7,874 nt of DNA, from positions 1 to 7,874 of the forward strand of contig JAHJSX010000088.1 in assembly GCA_018830205.1 (NCBI GenBank), written 5' to 3'. A program made the translations under genes and the position numbers. Source of the stretch: an archaeon (GTDB taxonomy: Archaea; Hydrothermarchaeota; Hydrothermarchaeia; Hydrothermarchaeales; Hydrothermarchaeaceae). Position 1 is the stretch's first letter. Every line of letters starts with the position of its first letter. A model generated the notes under the pieces. The model was not told where the DNA came from. It worked only from the letters and a program-made list of their open reading frames with translations, and did no database searches. Shown in pieces: positions 1 through 6,747 of this stretch.

Positions 1-1851
1 CAGTTCGACACGTCAAAAACATACCGCTTTGGGATAGCGATAATGGACAACGCAGGCGGTTTTGAGTCTTATGGCGAGGGCCACAGCTTTGATTTGGGTG
101 CAAGGACCCTTGAATTTGGGGGGCTTGGCTCTGAAGAAGTGACACAGATGACCCTGATTCGGGATTACCTGGTCACATCGAGGGCATATATGGCGGATGG
201 AAAATCAGAGCTCGCCTACTCCGAAATCAACAACGCGCTTGTACTTTACAACGAAATTCAAAACACTGTTGCAAGCAAAGACCCGGAGCACCACATTACC
301 ATAAAAAAAATGTTCAGCGATGCAAAAAGAGAACCATCAGTTGAGAACATCGATTCCCTTATACAGGATGTAGACTACACAATATTAACCATTCAGGGAA
401 AGAGGATGCCCACAGAACCCCCGTGGAACATAAAGCTCATTGTTTTGTGGGGAAAAGTACAGATTTATGTCTTTATCCTACTCGCAATAGTTGCATTATT
501 CCCTGTCTTAAAGTCAGCACAGGTCGGCAGAAAACCGGAACTGCGAAACATCAGCATCTTCCTTTTGATTGTAACAATCCCCATGTTGCTTGAGGGCATA
601 GGCAGAATTGGAATCCTCACAAAGATTTATTTCCTGCAGAATTTCAGCTTCATGACAAACGAATATGCAACGCTTCTGTGGGCCGCATTAATGACCACTG
701 CCCTGTTTATTGCAAAGGCAGGGTTTGGGGAGGTTGACAGCACCATCAAATCTCTGGAATCTTATGGGATTGAACTGGAACAAAAGGTCGTAGAGCGGAC
801 CAGGGAACTGAAAACATCGGAGGAAAAATACAGAAGCCTGATTGAAACGATGAATGACGGCGTTGGAATAATCGATAAGGACAATTCAATATCATTTGCC
901 AATAAAAGATTTGGAGAAATCCTGGAATACGCGCCTGTTGAACTCATTGGAAAAGAGGTCTTTTCTCTTCTTGACGAAAAGAACAGAGAGATGCTCCGGG
1001 AGGAACTGCAGATAGGAACGGGCAAAGCATCGATTTACGAGCTTGAATGGACAACAAAGACAGGAAAGAGGGTGCCAACCCTTGTCAGTGCAGCGCCGCT
1101 CTACGATGAAAAAGGCAAATACAAAGGCAGTTTTGTGGTCATCACAGACATCACGGAAAGGAAGCGATTTGAGCAGCAGCTGCGCCAAAGCGAAAAACTT
1201 GCGGCTACAGGAAAGCTTGCGGCAAGCATCGCCCATGAGATTAACAACCCCCTATCAGGCATTAAAAACTGCATCTACATACTGATGGATGAAACTGAAA
1301 AAGACAAGTCCAAGGAATACCTTGAAATGGCGGACAAGGAGCTTGACCGCATAGCCAGGATTGTAAGGCAAATGCTTGATTTTTACAGGCCGAACAAAGA
1401 GGAGGCCATGGTGCCAACCAAAATCAACGAGGTGATAGGGGAGGTGCTTAATTTTATGAAGCCGCAGCTTGAAAAACAGAATGTAAAATTTTCCAATGAA
1501 TTTGACCCGGACCTGCCTGAGATTATGGCATCTGGAGAGCAGCTTAAACAGGTGTTCATTAATCTCATTCTAAATGCCATGGATGCCATGCCATCGAATG
1601 GAAACTTAATCATTAAAACTAAATTTGATAACAAAAACATTAAAATAGAGTTTAATGATAATGGATATGGTATACCTGAGGATGAACTTGAGAATCTGTT
1701 CGACCCGTTCTACAGCACAAAAAAGGAAGGAAAGGGCACAGGACTCGGTTTATCTGTATCATACGGGATAATCAGGGCGCACAACGGAATGGTAGATGTA
1801 TGGAGTGAAGAAGGAGAAGGAACCACTTTTACTATAACATTACCAATTTAA
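1..1851 (+). CDS. Membrane sensor histidine kinase (PAS-HisKA-HATPase), 5' partial
   Basis: Autophosphorylating sensor kinase, probably the partner of the response regulator 13 nt downstream. The reading frame is open from base 1. The first ATG (43) has no ribosome site and lies within plausible protein, so the true start is probably upstream. Residues below count from that ATG. Residues 1-130 are a polar, helix-rich segment, probably extracytoplasmic. Hydrophobic segments at about 139-156, 168-190 and 207-228 look like three membrane helices. A coiled-coil linker (about 233-262) leads to a PAS domain (about 262-372). The H-box is AHEINNPL, with phospho-acceptor His398. The ATPase has an N-box (Asn507, Asn511 in NLILNAMDA), a G1 box (Asp539 in DNGYGIP), an F-box (FDPFYSTK) and a G2 box (GKGTGLGLS, about 564-572). 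All catalytic boxes are intact, and the style is NtrB-like. The N-terminal segment is not recognised, so the signal is unknown. Kinase assignment is very secure. Confidence 0.95.
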   Translation, partial: QFDTSKTYRFGIAIMDNAGGFESYGEGHSFDLGARTLEFGGLGSEEVTQMTLIRDYLVTSRAYMADGKSELAYSEINNALVLYNEIQNTVASKDPEHHITIKKMFSDAKREPSVENIDSLIQDVDYTILTIQGKRMPTEPPWNIKLIVLWGKVQIYVFILLAIVALFPVLKSAQVGRKPELRNISIFLLIVTIPMLLEGIGRIGILTKIYFLQNFSFMTNEYATLLWAALMTTALFIAKAGFGEVDSTIKSLESYGIELEQKVVERTRELKTSEEKYRSLIETMNDGVGIIDKDNSISFANKRFGEILEYAPVELIGKEVFSLLDEKNREMLREELQIGTGKASIYELEWTTKTGKRVPTLVSAAPLYDEKGKYKGSFVVITDITERKRFEQQLRQSEKLAATGKLAASIAHEINNPLSGIKNCIYILMDETEKDKSKEYLEMADKELDRIARIVRQMLDFYRPNKEEAMVPTKINEVIGEVLNFMKPQLEKQNVKFSNEFDPDLPEIMASGEQLKQVFINLILNAMDAMPSNGNLIIKTKFDNKNIKIEFNDNGYGIPEDELENLFDPFYSTKKEGKGTGLGLSVSYGIIRAHNGMVDVWSEEGEGTTFTITLPI

Positions 1852-1852
1852 T

Positions 1853-1859
1853 GAGAGGG
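1853..1859 (+). promoter_or_regulatory. Ribosome binding site of the response regulator
   Basis: GAGAGGG begins 2 nt after the kinase stop codon and ends 5 nt before the ATG at 1865. It matches part of the archaeal anti-Shine-Dalgarno complement and supports this start. The short gap suggests that the regulator is co-transcribed with the kinase. Confidence 0.6.
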
Positions 1860-1864
1860 ATAAG

Positions 1865-2932
1865 ATGGACAAGAAAAAGATACTTGTAGTGGATGATGAG
1901 GAGACTGCCCGCATTACACTTGAGGCGCTGCTTAAAAAGGAAGGCCACGATGTAGCAATCGCCAAAAACGGAAAAGAGGCCATAGCGAAAATAAAGTCTG
2001 ACACATTTGATGTGGCCCTTGTGGACTTGGTCATGCCGGACATGGATGGCATGACCGTGCTAAATGAGATAAAATCAAAAAATCCCGCAACGCACGTAAT
2101 AATGATAACTGGCTTTGGGACCATCGAAGGCGCTGTAGAGGCAATGAAGGTAGGCGCCACTGATTACATCTCAAAACCTTTCAAGAAGAACGAGATTGAA
2201 AATCTCATAAGGAGGACACTGGAGGAGGCAAGGCTTGGAGGAAGTACCAGGGAGGGCGAGGAAGAACAAGACGGTTTTGAGCTGTTTAAGAATCTGCTTA
2301 CCCACGGTTCAAAAGGCCTTTGCATCACAAAACATGATCCTGACACAATCAAGGATAAGTATGACCTGGATGATACGCAGGTAACCCAGTTACAGGGACT
2401 TTCGGAGTTGAAGTCTGACATAAACAGTTTTATCGAGAACAATGACAATGTTGCCATATTGGTCGACGGCATTGAGCAGCTTATCACTAAAAACTCTATT
2501 GAAGAGGCGAAAAAAGTCATATCTGAACTAAACGAAAGCCTCTCTGAAAACAATTCAAGGTTAATCGTCCTTTACGATTCAAAAGAAGTTGACGCAAACG
2601 TTTCAAGCGATTTTATGCAGGTGATAGCAAGCCCATATACCCGCCAGATTTCCGAGATATTATCCCACCCCCTGAGGCGGGATATCATAAGGTTCCTTGG
2701 AAAAAACAAGGTTTCTATTTTTACAACCATCAAACAGGAGCTGGATATTGAAGACCCGCCAAAGCTTAGCTTCCACCTCCGCAATCTCAAGGTGGCCGGT
2801 GTAATAGAGCAGGACAACGAAAGGAGATATTTCCTGACAGACAGAGGGGAGACGGTAAACGAACTCCTAAACCGCATGGATGACGAGGGCGTAAAAGACA
2901 TGCAAAACATAACCTGGCTGGGGTCTGGCTAA
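1865..2932 (+). CDS. Response regulator: receiver, DUF835-like domain, ArsR-like winged helix
   Basis: A 355-residue regulator, probably phosphorylated by the upstream kinase and binding DNA through its C-terminus. Residues 3-120 form a complete receiver domain: acidic pair Asp10/Asp11, phospho-acceptor Asp54 in VDLVMPDMDG, Thr82, Tyr101 and Lys104 (SKPF). After a charged linker, residues about 138-245 resemble DUF835. The visible pattern is KGLCITKHDP, then a central NVAILVDGIEQLITKN strand-helix, then a late RLIVLYD strand. DUF835 occurs in archaeal signalling proteins and has no settled function. Residues about 258-340 are a winged helix of ArsR type, with SHPLRRDIIRFL, a recognition helix around KLSFHLRNLK and a wing ending RRYFLTDRG. 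The receiver and winged helix are clear, while the DUF835 call comes from pattern memory. Possible roles are transcriptional activation or repression; no operator was identified. Confidence 0.93.
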   Translation: MDKKKILVVDDEETARITLEALLKKEGHDVAIAKNGKEAIAKIKSDTFDVALVDLVMPDMDGMTVLNEIKSKNPATHVIMITGFGTIEGAVEAMKVGATDYISKPFKKNEIENLIRRTLEEARLGGSTREGEEEQDGFELFKNLLTHGSKGLCITKHDPDTIKDKYDLDDTQVTQLQGLSELKSDINSFIENNDNVAILVDGIEQLITKNSIEEAKKVISELNESLSENNSRLIVLYDSKEVDANVSSDFMQVIASPYTRQISEILSHPLRRDIIRFLGKNKVSIFTTIKQELDIEDPPKLSFHLRNLKVAGVIEQDNERRYFLTDRGETVNELLNRMDDEGVKDMQNITWLGSG

Positions 2933-2946
2933 TTGAGCAATTTCCG

Positions 2947-3108
2947 ATGAAAATAAAAAAAGACACAACAATAGCTTTGCTTTTAGATGAACTTGGCATC
3001 AACAGGGAAACAGTTGTCGTAAGCAAAAACGGCTCCGTTGCCATCGAAGAAGAACCTCTTGAACAGGGCGATACAGTAGATATTATAAAAATCATTTCAG
3101 GCGGATAG
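2947..3108 (+). CDS. Small ThiS/MoaD-fold sulfur carrier or ubiquitin-like protein ending in Gly-Gly (TtuB/SAMP-like)
   Basis: A 53-residue protein from ATG 2947 to TAG 3106-3108. It shows the ThiS-type pattern: TTIALLLDELGI helix, then NRETVVVSKNG, then EEEPLEQGDTVDIIKIISGG. The C-terminal Gly-Gly is the mark of proteins activated by an E1-like enzyme to a thiocarboxylate. Such proteins donate sulfur to tRNA, thiamin or molybdopterin, and in archaea they can also be joined to proteins (SAMPs). The TtuA-type thiolase 6 nt downstream makes a TtuB/SAMP2-like role in tRNA thiolation most likely. Family members are usually somewhat longer (about 65-75 residues), and the first beta strand appears short or missing here. 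No ATG, GTG or TTG occurs in frame upstream before the stop at 2881, so only a non-standard start (ATT 2932) or a sequence error could extend it. No Shine-Dalgarno site is evident, so coupling to the regulator 14 nt upstream is possible. No E1 gene is in the window. Confidence 0.85.
   Translation: MKIKKDTTIALLLDELGINRETVVVSKNGSVAIEEEPLEQGDTVDIIKIISGG
3100..3105 (+). promoter_or_regulatory. Ribosome binding site of ttuA, overlapping the carrier's Gly-Gly codons
   Basis: GGCGGA is the only purine-rich, Shine-Dalgarno-like stretch before the ATG at 3115, ending 9 nt upstream of it. The same bases are the last two sense codons (Gly-Gly) of the small carrier gene. Complementarity to the archaeal anti-Shine-Dalgarno is partial, so the call is moderate. 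Confidence 0.4.
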
Positions 3109-3114
3109 CTCACT

Positions 3115-4020
3115 ATGCGCTGCGACAACTGCGACGGGGCCCCGGTATACAACAGGCGATACAGCGGCCAGAAATTCTGCCATGACCACTTCACAGAGTA
3201 TTTTGAAAGGAAAGTAAAAAAGACAATCAACGACTCTGGCATGATAAAAAGAGGTGAGCGCATCGGCGTTGCACTATCTGGGGGAAAGGACAGCATTACC
3301 CTGCTCTCTATTCTAAACAAAATGGAAGACATAGAACTTTTCGCGATAGCAGTAGACGAGGGCATCAAGGGCTACCGGGAAAAATCATTGCATGTTGCAA
3401 AAAAATTCTGCAAAGAGACTGATATTTCGCTTGAGATTATTTCTTTCAAGAATTCCTTTGGAGTGACTGTTGACGAAACAAAGGACCATGCCTGCTCTTT
3501 TTGCGGGGTTCTACGAAGGCGGCTCCTTAACGACAGGGCAAAAGAGCTGGGCTTAGACAAGCTTGCAACAGGCCACAACCTCGACGATGAAACGCAGGCC
3601 ATAATGATAAACTACATCAGGGGCGACCCTGAACGGCTTCTGCGCCTTTCAAACTCAACTCATAGCGATAAATTCGTGCCCCGCATAAAACCCCTGCAGG
3701 AAATGCCAGAAAAAGAGGTCGGCCTTTACGCAGTCCTCAACTTTAATATCGATTTTTCCGAGTGTCCATACGCCGGGGACTCATTTCGTACAGGAATCCG
3801 TGATTTCATAAACACACTCGAGCGCGACAACCCGGGCATCAAGTTTTCGATAAAGAGGGGATACGAGAAACTCACACCCTATCTCGAGTCGTATCCAACG
3901 AAGGAACTTAAAGAATGCCCGCTCTGCGGGGAGCCGACATCAGGCGAGGTTTGCAAGGTGTGCGACATGCTCCAAAGCACCAAAATGTTTATAAATGATA
4001 ACAAAAACAGACGAGAATAG
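3115..4020 (+). CDS. ttuA: tRNA 2-thiolation enzyme, TtuA/Ncs6 (NcsA) family
   Basis: An ATP-dependent sulfurtransferase of 301 residues. It would adenylate a tRNA uridine or ribothymidine (wobble U34, or position 54 in thermophiles) and replace the C2 oxygen with sulfur from a ubiquitin-like carrier. The N-terminal zinc site is Cys3, Cys6, Cys22, His25. The PP-loop is SGGKDS at 55-60. A central CxxC (Cys127, Cys130) and Cys217 in ECPYA are the three cysteines that hold the catalytic iron-sulfur cluster in TtuA. The C-terminal zinc site is Cys268, Cys271, Cys280, Cys283. TGHNLDDETQ (152-161) is a further family signature. Length and motifs match the family, with no missing residue. The gene starts 6 nt after the Gly-Gly carrier gene, its probable sulfur donor. 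Whether the target is U34 (Ncs6-like) or T54 (TtuA-like) cannot be decided from sequence. Confidence 0.95.
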   Translation: MRCDNCDGAPVYNRRYSGQKFCHDHFTEYFERKVKKTINDSGMIKRGERIGVALSGGKDSITLLSILNKMEDIELFAIAVDEGIKGYREKSLHVAKKFCKETDISLEIISFKNSFGVTVDETKDHACSFCGVLRRRLLNDRAKELGLDKLATGHNLDDETQAIMINYIRGDPERLLRLSNSTHSDKFVPRIKPLQEMPEKEVGLYAVLNFNIDFSECPYAGDSFRTGIRDFINTLERDNPGIKFSIKRGYEKLTPYLESYPTKELKECPLCGEPTSGEVCKVCDMLQSTKMFINDNKNRRE

Positions 4021-4023
4021 CTA

Positions 4024-4038
4024 GTTTTATTCTTTCTC
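4024..4038 (+). terminator. Possible T-rich termination signal between ttuA and psmB
   Basis: A pyrimidine tract (TTTTATTCTTTCTCT) begins 4 nt after the ttuA stop. Archaeal termination uses oligo-T tracts without a required hairpin, and FttA (encoded downstream here) prefers U-rich RNA. The tract is interrupted and no TATA box follows before psmB, so partial read-through is more likely than a hard stop. Confidence 0.3.
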
Positions 4039-4039
4039 T

Positions 4040-4046
4040 AGGAAGG
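4040..4046 (+). promoter_or_regulatory. Ribosome binding site of psmB
   Basis: AGGAAGG lies 7 nt before the ATG at 4054. It is the clearest purine-rich site in this gap and supports the short-propeptide start of psmB. Confidence 0.55.
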
Positions 4047-4053
4047 TTAAGCT

Positions 4054-4692
4054 ATGGAAAATTTGGATAAAATAAACGAATACATGAAAGGAACAACAAC
4101 AGTAGGCATTACCTGCAGGGACGGAGTTGTGCTTGCATCTGATACGAGGGCAACCATGGGAACATTAATCGCCCACAAGTTTGTAAGAAAGAGTTTCATG
4201 TTAGACAATCATCTTGGCGCGACTGTAGCCGGAGCTGTCGCAGATGCCCAGGCACTAATCCGGTGGATACAGTCGGAGGCAAAGCTTTACCGCATGAGGC
4301 AAGGAGAGGAGATGAGCGTGGATGCGCTTGCAACACTTCTAGGGAACATCATGTTCTCTCATCGGTATTACCCGCTCATCGTGCAGCTAATCGTAGGGGG
4401 AACCGACAAAAAAGGCCCAAAGCTCTATTCAATCGACCCGCTTGGAAGCTCGATTGAAGACACAGTAATCTCCACAGGTTCAGGTTCCCCGGTTGCATAC
4501 GGCGTACTGGAGGACACATATAGAGAAGGCATGAGTGTAGACGAGGGTGTCAAGGTTGCAGTAAGAGCACTACGTGCTTCACTCCAAAGAGACGCAATGA
4601 CAGGCAATGGGATAGACGTTGTAAAAATCACGAAAGATGGATTTGTGAAGCTCCAAGACAAGGAAATAGAAAAGCTAGTAAACGAACAATAA
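4054..4692 (+). CDS. psmB: Proteasome beta subunit (20S core protease)
   Basis: The catalytic subunit of the archaeal 20S proteasome in the cytosol, an N-terminal threonine hydrolase assembled in rings with alpha subunits. The precursor has 212 residues with a short propeptide of 13 residues ending in Gly13. Autocleavage would expose Thr14 as mature Thr1 (TTTVGIT). Other active-site residues are Asp30 (mature Asp17) and Lys46 (mature Lys33). The GSGSP loop (142-146) and RDAMTGNGID (179-188) supply the conserved Ser and Asp that support catalysis. In the latter motif Thr183 stands where Thermoplasma has Ser169, a conservative change. Length is typical. No alpha subunit is in the window. aCPSF1 follows, a pairing I recall from Methanocaldococcus (MJ1237/MJ1236) and Methanothermobacter (MTH1202/MTH1203). 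Recognition is very secure. Confidence 0.98.
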   Translation: MENLDKINEYMKGTTTVGITCRDGVVLASDTRATMGTLIAHKFVRKSFMLDNHLGATVAGAVADAQALIRWIQSEAKLYRMRQGEEMSVDALATLLGNIMFSHRYYPLIVQLIVGGTDKKGPKLYSIDPLGSSIEDTVISTGSGSPVAYGVLEDTYREGMSVDEGVKVAVRALRASLQRDAMTGNGIDVVKITKDGFVKLQDKEIEKLVNEQ

Positions 4693-4731
4693 ACTTCACC
4701 GGGCAGGGATTTTACTCTAACCGGAAACATC

Positions 4732-4740
4732 TAAATATTA
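4732..4740 (+). promoter_or_regulatory. Candidate TATA box of fttA (near-leaderless)
   Basis: TAAATATTA is centred 28 nt before the ATG at 4764 and preceded by purine-rich GGAAA (4723-4727), a possible BRE. Archaeal transcription starts about 25 nt after the box centre, so the transcript would begin at or just before the ATG. The weak ribosome site there (TGAGGC, 4751-4756) fits a leaderless or very short leader mRNA. Confidence 0.45.
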
Positions 4741-4763
4741 CATGGAATTTTGAGGCAGCTTAA

Positions 4764-6677
4764 ATGGCAGTGGATGACAATCTCACTTCAATAAAGGATG
4801 CAGTAAAGAAAAAGCTCTCACTCACAGCTTTGATAACCAAGGTGGACTTTCAGGGCTCAGGCGTAGTACTGTACGCAAAAAATCCGTCTGCCCTGACACA
4901 AAACGGGGATGAGATAAAGGAGCTTGCAAAATTAATTAGAAAAAGAGTGATAGTAAGGCCTGACCCCTCTGTTTTAATGGACCCGGAAAAAGCAAGCAAA
5001 AAAATTTATGAGATAGTACCTGAGGACGCAGGTATCACAGATATTCATTTCGACCCTAATTTTGGCGAGGTCATAATAGAGGCAAACAAACCCGGCATGG
5101 TCATCGGAAAATCCGGCAAGACATTAAATGAACTAAAGCTGCAGGTGGGCTGGATTCCAAAGGTTATGAGGACTCCCCCGATTCCCTCAAAAATAGTTGA
5201 CAGCGTAAGGCAGCTTCTTATAAAATCAAGCGACGAGAGGCATGAGATTCTAAGAAAGGTCGGAAAAAGGATTTACAGGACCCCCGGCAGGAGAAACGGC
5301 GAATGGATAAGGGTCTCAAGCTTTGGTGGTTTCAGGGAAGTTGGAAGGTCTTCATCATACCTTCAAACACCCGAAAGCAAAGTGCTCATTGACTGCGGCA
5401 TAAACGTTGCAGCAGGAGACAACGTAAACGCATTCCCGGCCCTAAACCTCCCGGAATTCAACCTCCAGGACCTTGACGGCGTCGTTATAACACACGCGCA
5501 TCTCGACCACTGCGGTTTCGTGCCATATCTTTATTACATGGGATATGAGGGGCCAGTATATTGCACACCCCCGACGCGCGACTTGATGTTCCTTTTGCAC
5601 TGGGATTATCTTGATGTCATGGACAAGGAAGGGCGCGAGCTTCCCTATCCAAGGAAATTCATAAAAGAGACCGCAAAACACGTCATCCCCCTTGAATACG
5701 GGGAAGTAACCGACATAGCGCCGGACATAAAACTCACAATGCACAACGCAGGCCATATCCTCGGCTCATCAATCGTGCATTTCCACATAGGCGACGGCCT
5801 TTACAACCTCGCTTACACCGGGGACTTAAAATTCGAGCGCTCCCGGCTCCTTGAATCAGCAAGCGTCCGCTTCCCGCGACTTGAGGCCCTCGTTACAGAG
5901 AGCACATACGGCGGCCGCAAGGACATCCAGCCACGCCGCGTTGATGCAGAGAAGATGCTTATGGATATAATCAATGAAACCCTCAATCGCGATGGCAAGG
6001 TGCTAATACCCGCTTTTTCAGTTGGCCGTGCGCAGGAGGTAATGGTTGCCGTTGAGGACCAGATGTCAAAAGGCGTCATAAAAGAGGCCCGCGTGTACCT
6101 TGACGGCATGATATGGGAGGCTACCGCTATCCATACGACTTACCCCGAGTACCTCAACAGGGAACTCCGCGACCAGATTTTCCACAAGGGGAAGAACCCC
6201 TTCACCTCCGAGATATTCAGGAGGGTTTCAAGCCCCGAGGTTAGAAAAGAGGTAATGGAGGGCGGCCCGTGCATCATAATCTCAACATCCGGCATGCTCA
6301 CAGGAGGCCCAGTAATGGAGTACCTCCGGAACCTCGCTTCAGACGAGCGAAACAGCCTCGTGTTCGTCGGATACCAGGCAGAAGGCTCGCTTGGCCGAAG
6401 AATCCAAAAGGGGTGGAAGGAAATCCCGATGTCTGAAAACGGCAAGCAGGTAATAGTCGAGATGAATATGCAGTCCCACACGGTAGACGGCTTCTCTGGC
6501 CACAGCGACAGAAACCAGCTCATAAACTACATCCGCAACATAAAGCCAAAGCCCGACAAGCTCTTCACTGTCCACGGCGAGGAATCAAAGTGCATAGAAC
6601 TCGCCTCAAGCCTCTACAAGACCTTCAGGTCCGAGAGCCGGGCACCGCAGAATTTCGAGACTTTCAGGTTGAAGTAA
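4764..6677 (+). CDS. fttA: aCPSF1/FttA: KH-domain beta-CASP ribonuclease and transcription termination factor
   Basis: An archaeal homologue of the cleavage factor CPSF73, 637 residues. In archaea this protein cuts nascent RNA at U-rich 3' ends and ends transcription with RNA polymerase. Residues about 1-70 form the family-specific N-terminal KH-like domain. Residues about 75-150 form a KH domain with the GxxG loop GKSG (115-118). The metallo-beta-lactamase core begins near 185 (SFGGFREVGRSS). Metal ligands are His244, His246, Asp248 and His249 (HAHLDH), His331 (AGHILGSS) and Asp354 (TGD). Glu379 (ESTYGG) is beta-CASP motif A. The beta-CASP domain follows (IPAFSVGRAQE, STSGMLTGGP, VGYQAEGSLGRR). 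Late ligands are His580 (GFSGHSD) and His604 (VHGEE). All expected catalytic residues are present and the length is typical. The gene sits 71 nt after psmB with its own candidate promoter. Confidence 0.97.
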   Translation: MAVDDNLTSIKDAVKKKLSLTALITKVDFQGSGVVLYAKNPSALTQNGDEIKELAKLIRKRVIVRPDPSVLMDPEKASKKIYEIVPEDAGITDIHFDPNFGEVIIEANKPGMVIGKSGKTLNELKLQVGWIPKVMRTPPIPSKIVDSVRQLLIKSSDERHEILRKVGKRIYRTPGRRNGEWIRVSSFGGFREVGRSSSYLQTPESKVLIDCGINVAAGDNVNAFPALNLPEFNLQDLDGVVITHAHLDHCGFVPYLYYMGYEGPVYCTPPTRDLMFLLHWDYLDVMDKEGRELPYPRKFIKETAKHVIPLEYGEVTDIAPDIKLTMHNAGHILGSSIVHFHIGDGLYNLAYTGDLKFERSRLLESASVRFPRLEALVTESTYGGRKDIQPRRVDAEKMLMDIINETLNRDGKVLIPAFSVGRAQEVMVAVEDQMSKGVIKEARVYLDGMIWEATAIHTTYPEYLNRELRDQIFHKGKNPFTSEIFRRVSSPEVRKEVMEGGPCIIISTSGMLTGGPVMEYLRNLASDERNSLVFVGYQAEGSLGRRIQKGWKEIPMSENGKQVIVEMNMQSHTVDGFSGHSDRNQLINYIRNIKPKPDKLFTVHGEESKCIELASSLYKTFRSESRAPQNFETFRLK

Positions 6678-6699
6678 TTCGCACAACTCCCTAAAGGAA

Positions 6700-6709
6700 A
6701 AATATTTAA
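6700..6709 (+). promoter_or_regulatory. Candidate TATA box of the lipoprotein gene
   Basis: AAATATTTAA follows purine-rich AAAGGA (a possible BRE) 17 nt after the fttA stop. A start site about 25 nt downstream, near 6730, would give a leader of about 18 nt that still contains the ribosome site at 6733-6738. The geometry is good for an archaeal promoter. Confidence 0.5.
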
Positions 6710-6732
6710 GTTGCCAAATTGAGGTGCTATCA

Positions 6733-6738
6733 AGAGGG
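6733..6738 (+). promoter_or_regulatory. Ribosome binding site deciding the lipoprotein start
   Basis: AGAGGG lies 9 nt before the ATG at 6748. An in-frame GTG at 6724 lies upstream of it and would add eight non-signal residues, so the ATG is preferred. Confidence 0.5.
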
Positions 6739-6747
6739 ATTTATGAA

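Noticed and set aside
43..45. ATG 43 as the true start of the histidine kinase
   Set aside because: The frame stays open to base 1, no ribosome site or TATA box precedes this ATG, and no membrane anchor or signal peptide begins there, so an upstream start is more likely.
2787..3368. 193-codon open frame on the minus strand
   Set aside because: It lies opposite the regulator end, the Gly-Gly carrier and the start of ttuA, all of which have strong family signatures. Its translation is Ser/Leu-rich and low in recognisable motifs, as expected for an antisense shadow.
6140..6523. 127-codon minus-strand frame inside fttA
   Set aside because: It is fully covered by a conserved part of the beta-CASP domain; there is no ribosome site or family resemblance.
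5440..6600. Higher use of C/G-ending codons in the second half of fttA, suggesting a recombinant gene
   Set aside because: The shift is gradual, the domain structure is continuous and complete, and purM shows similar codon use, so ordinary variation is enough to explain it.
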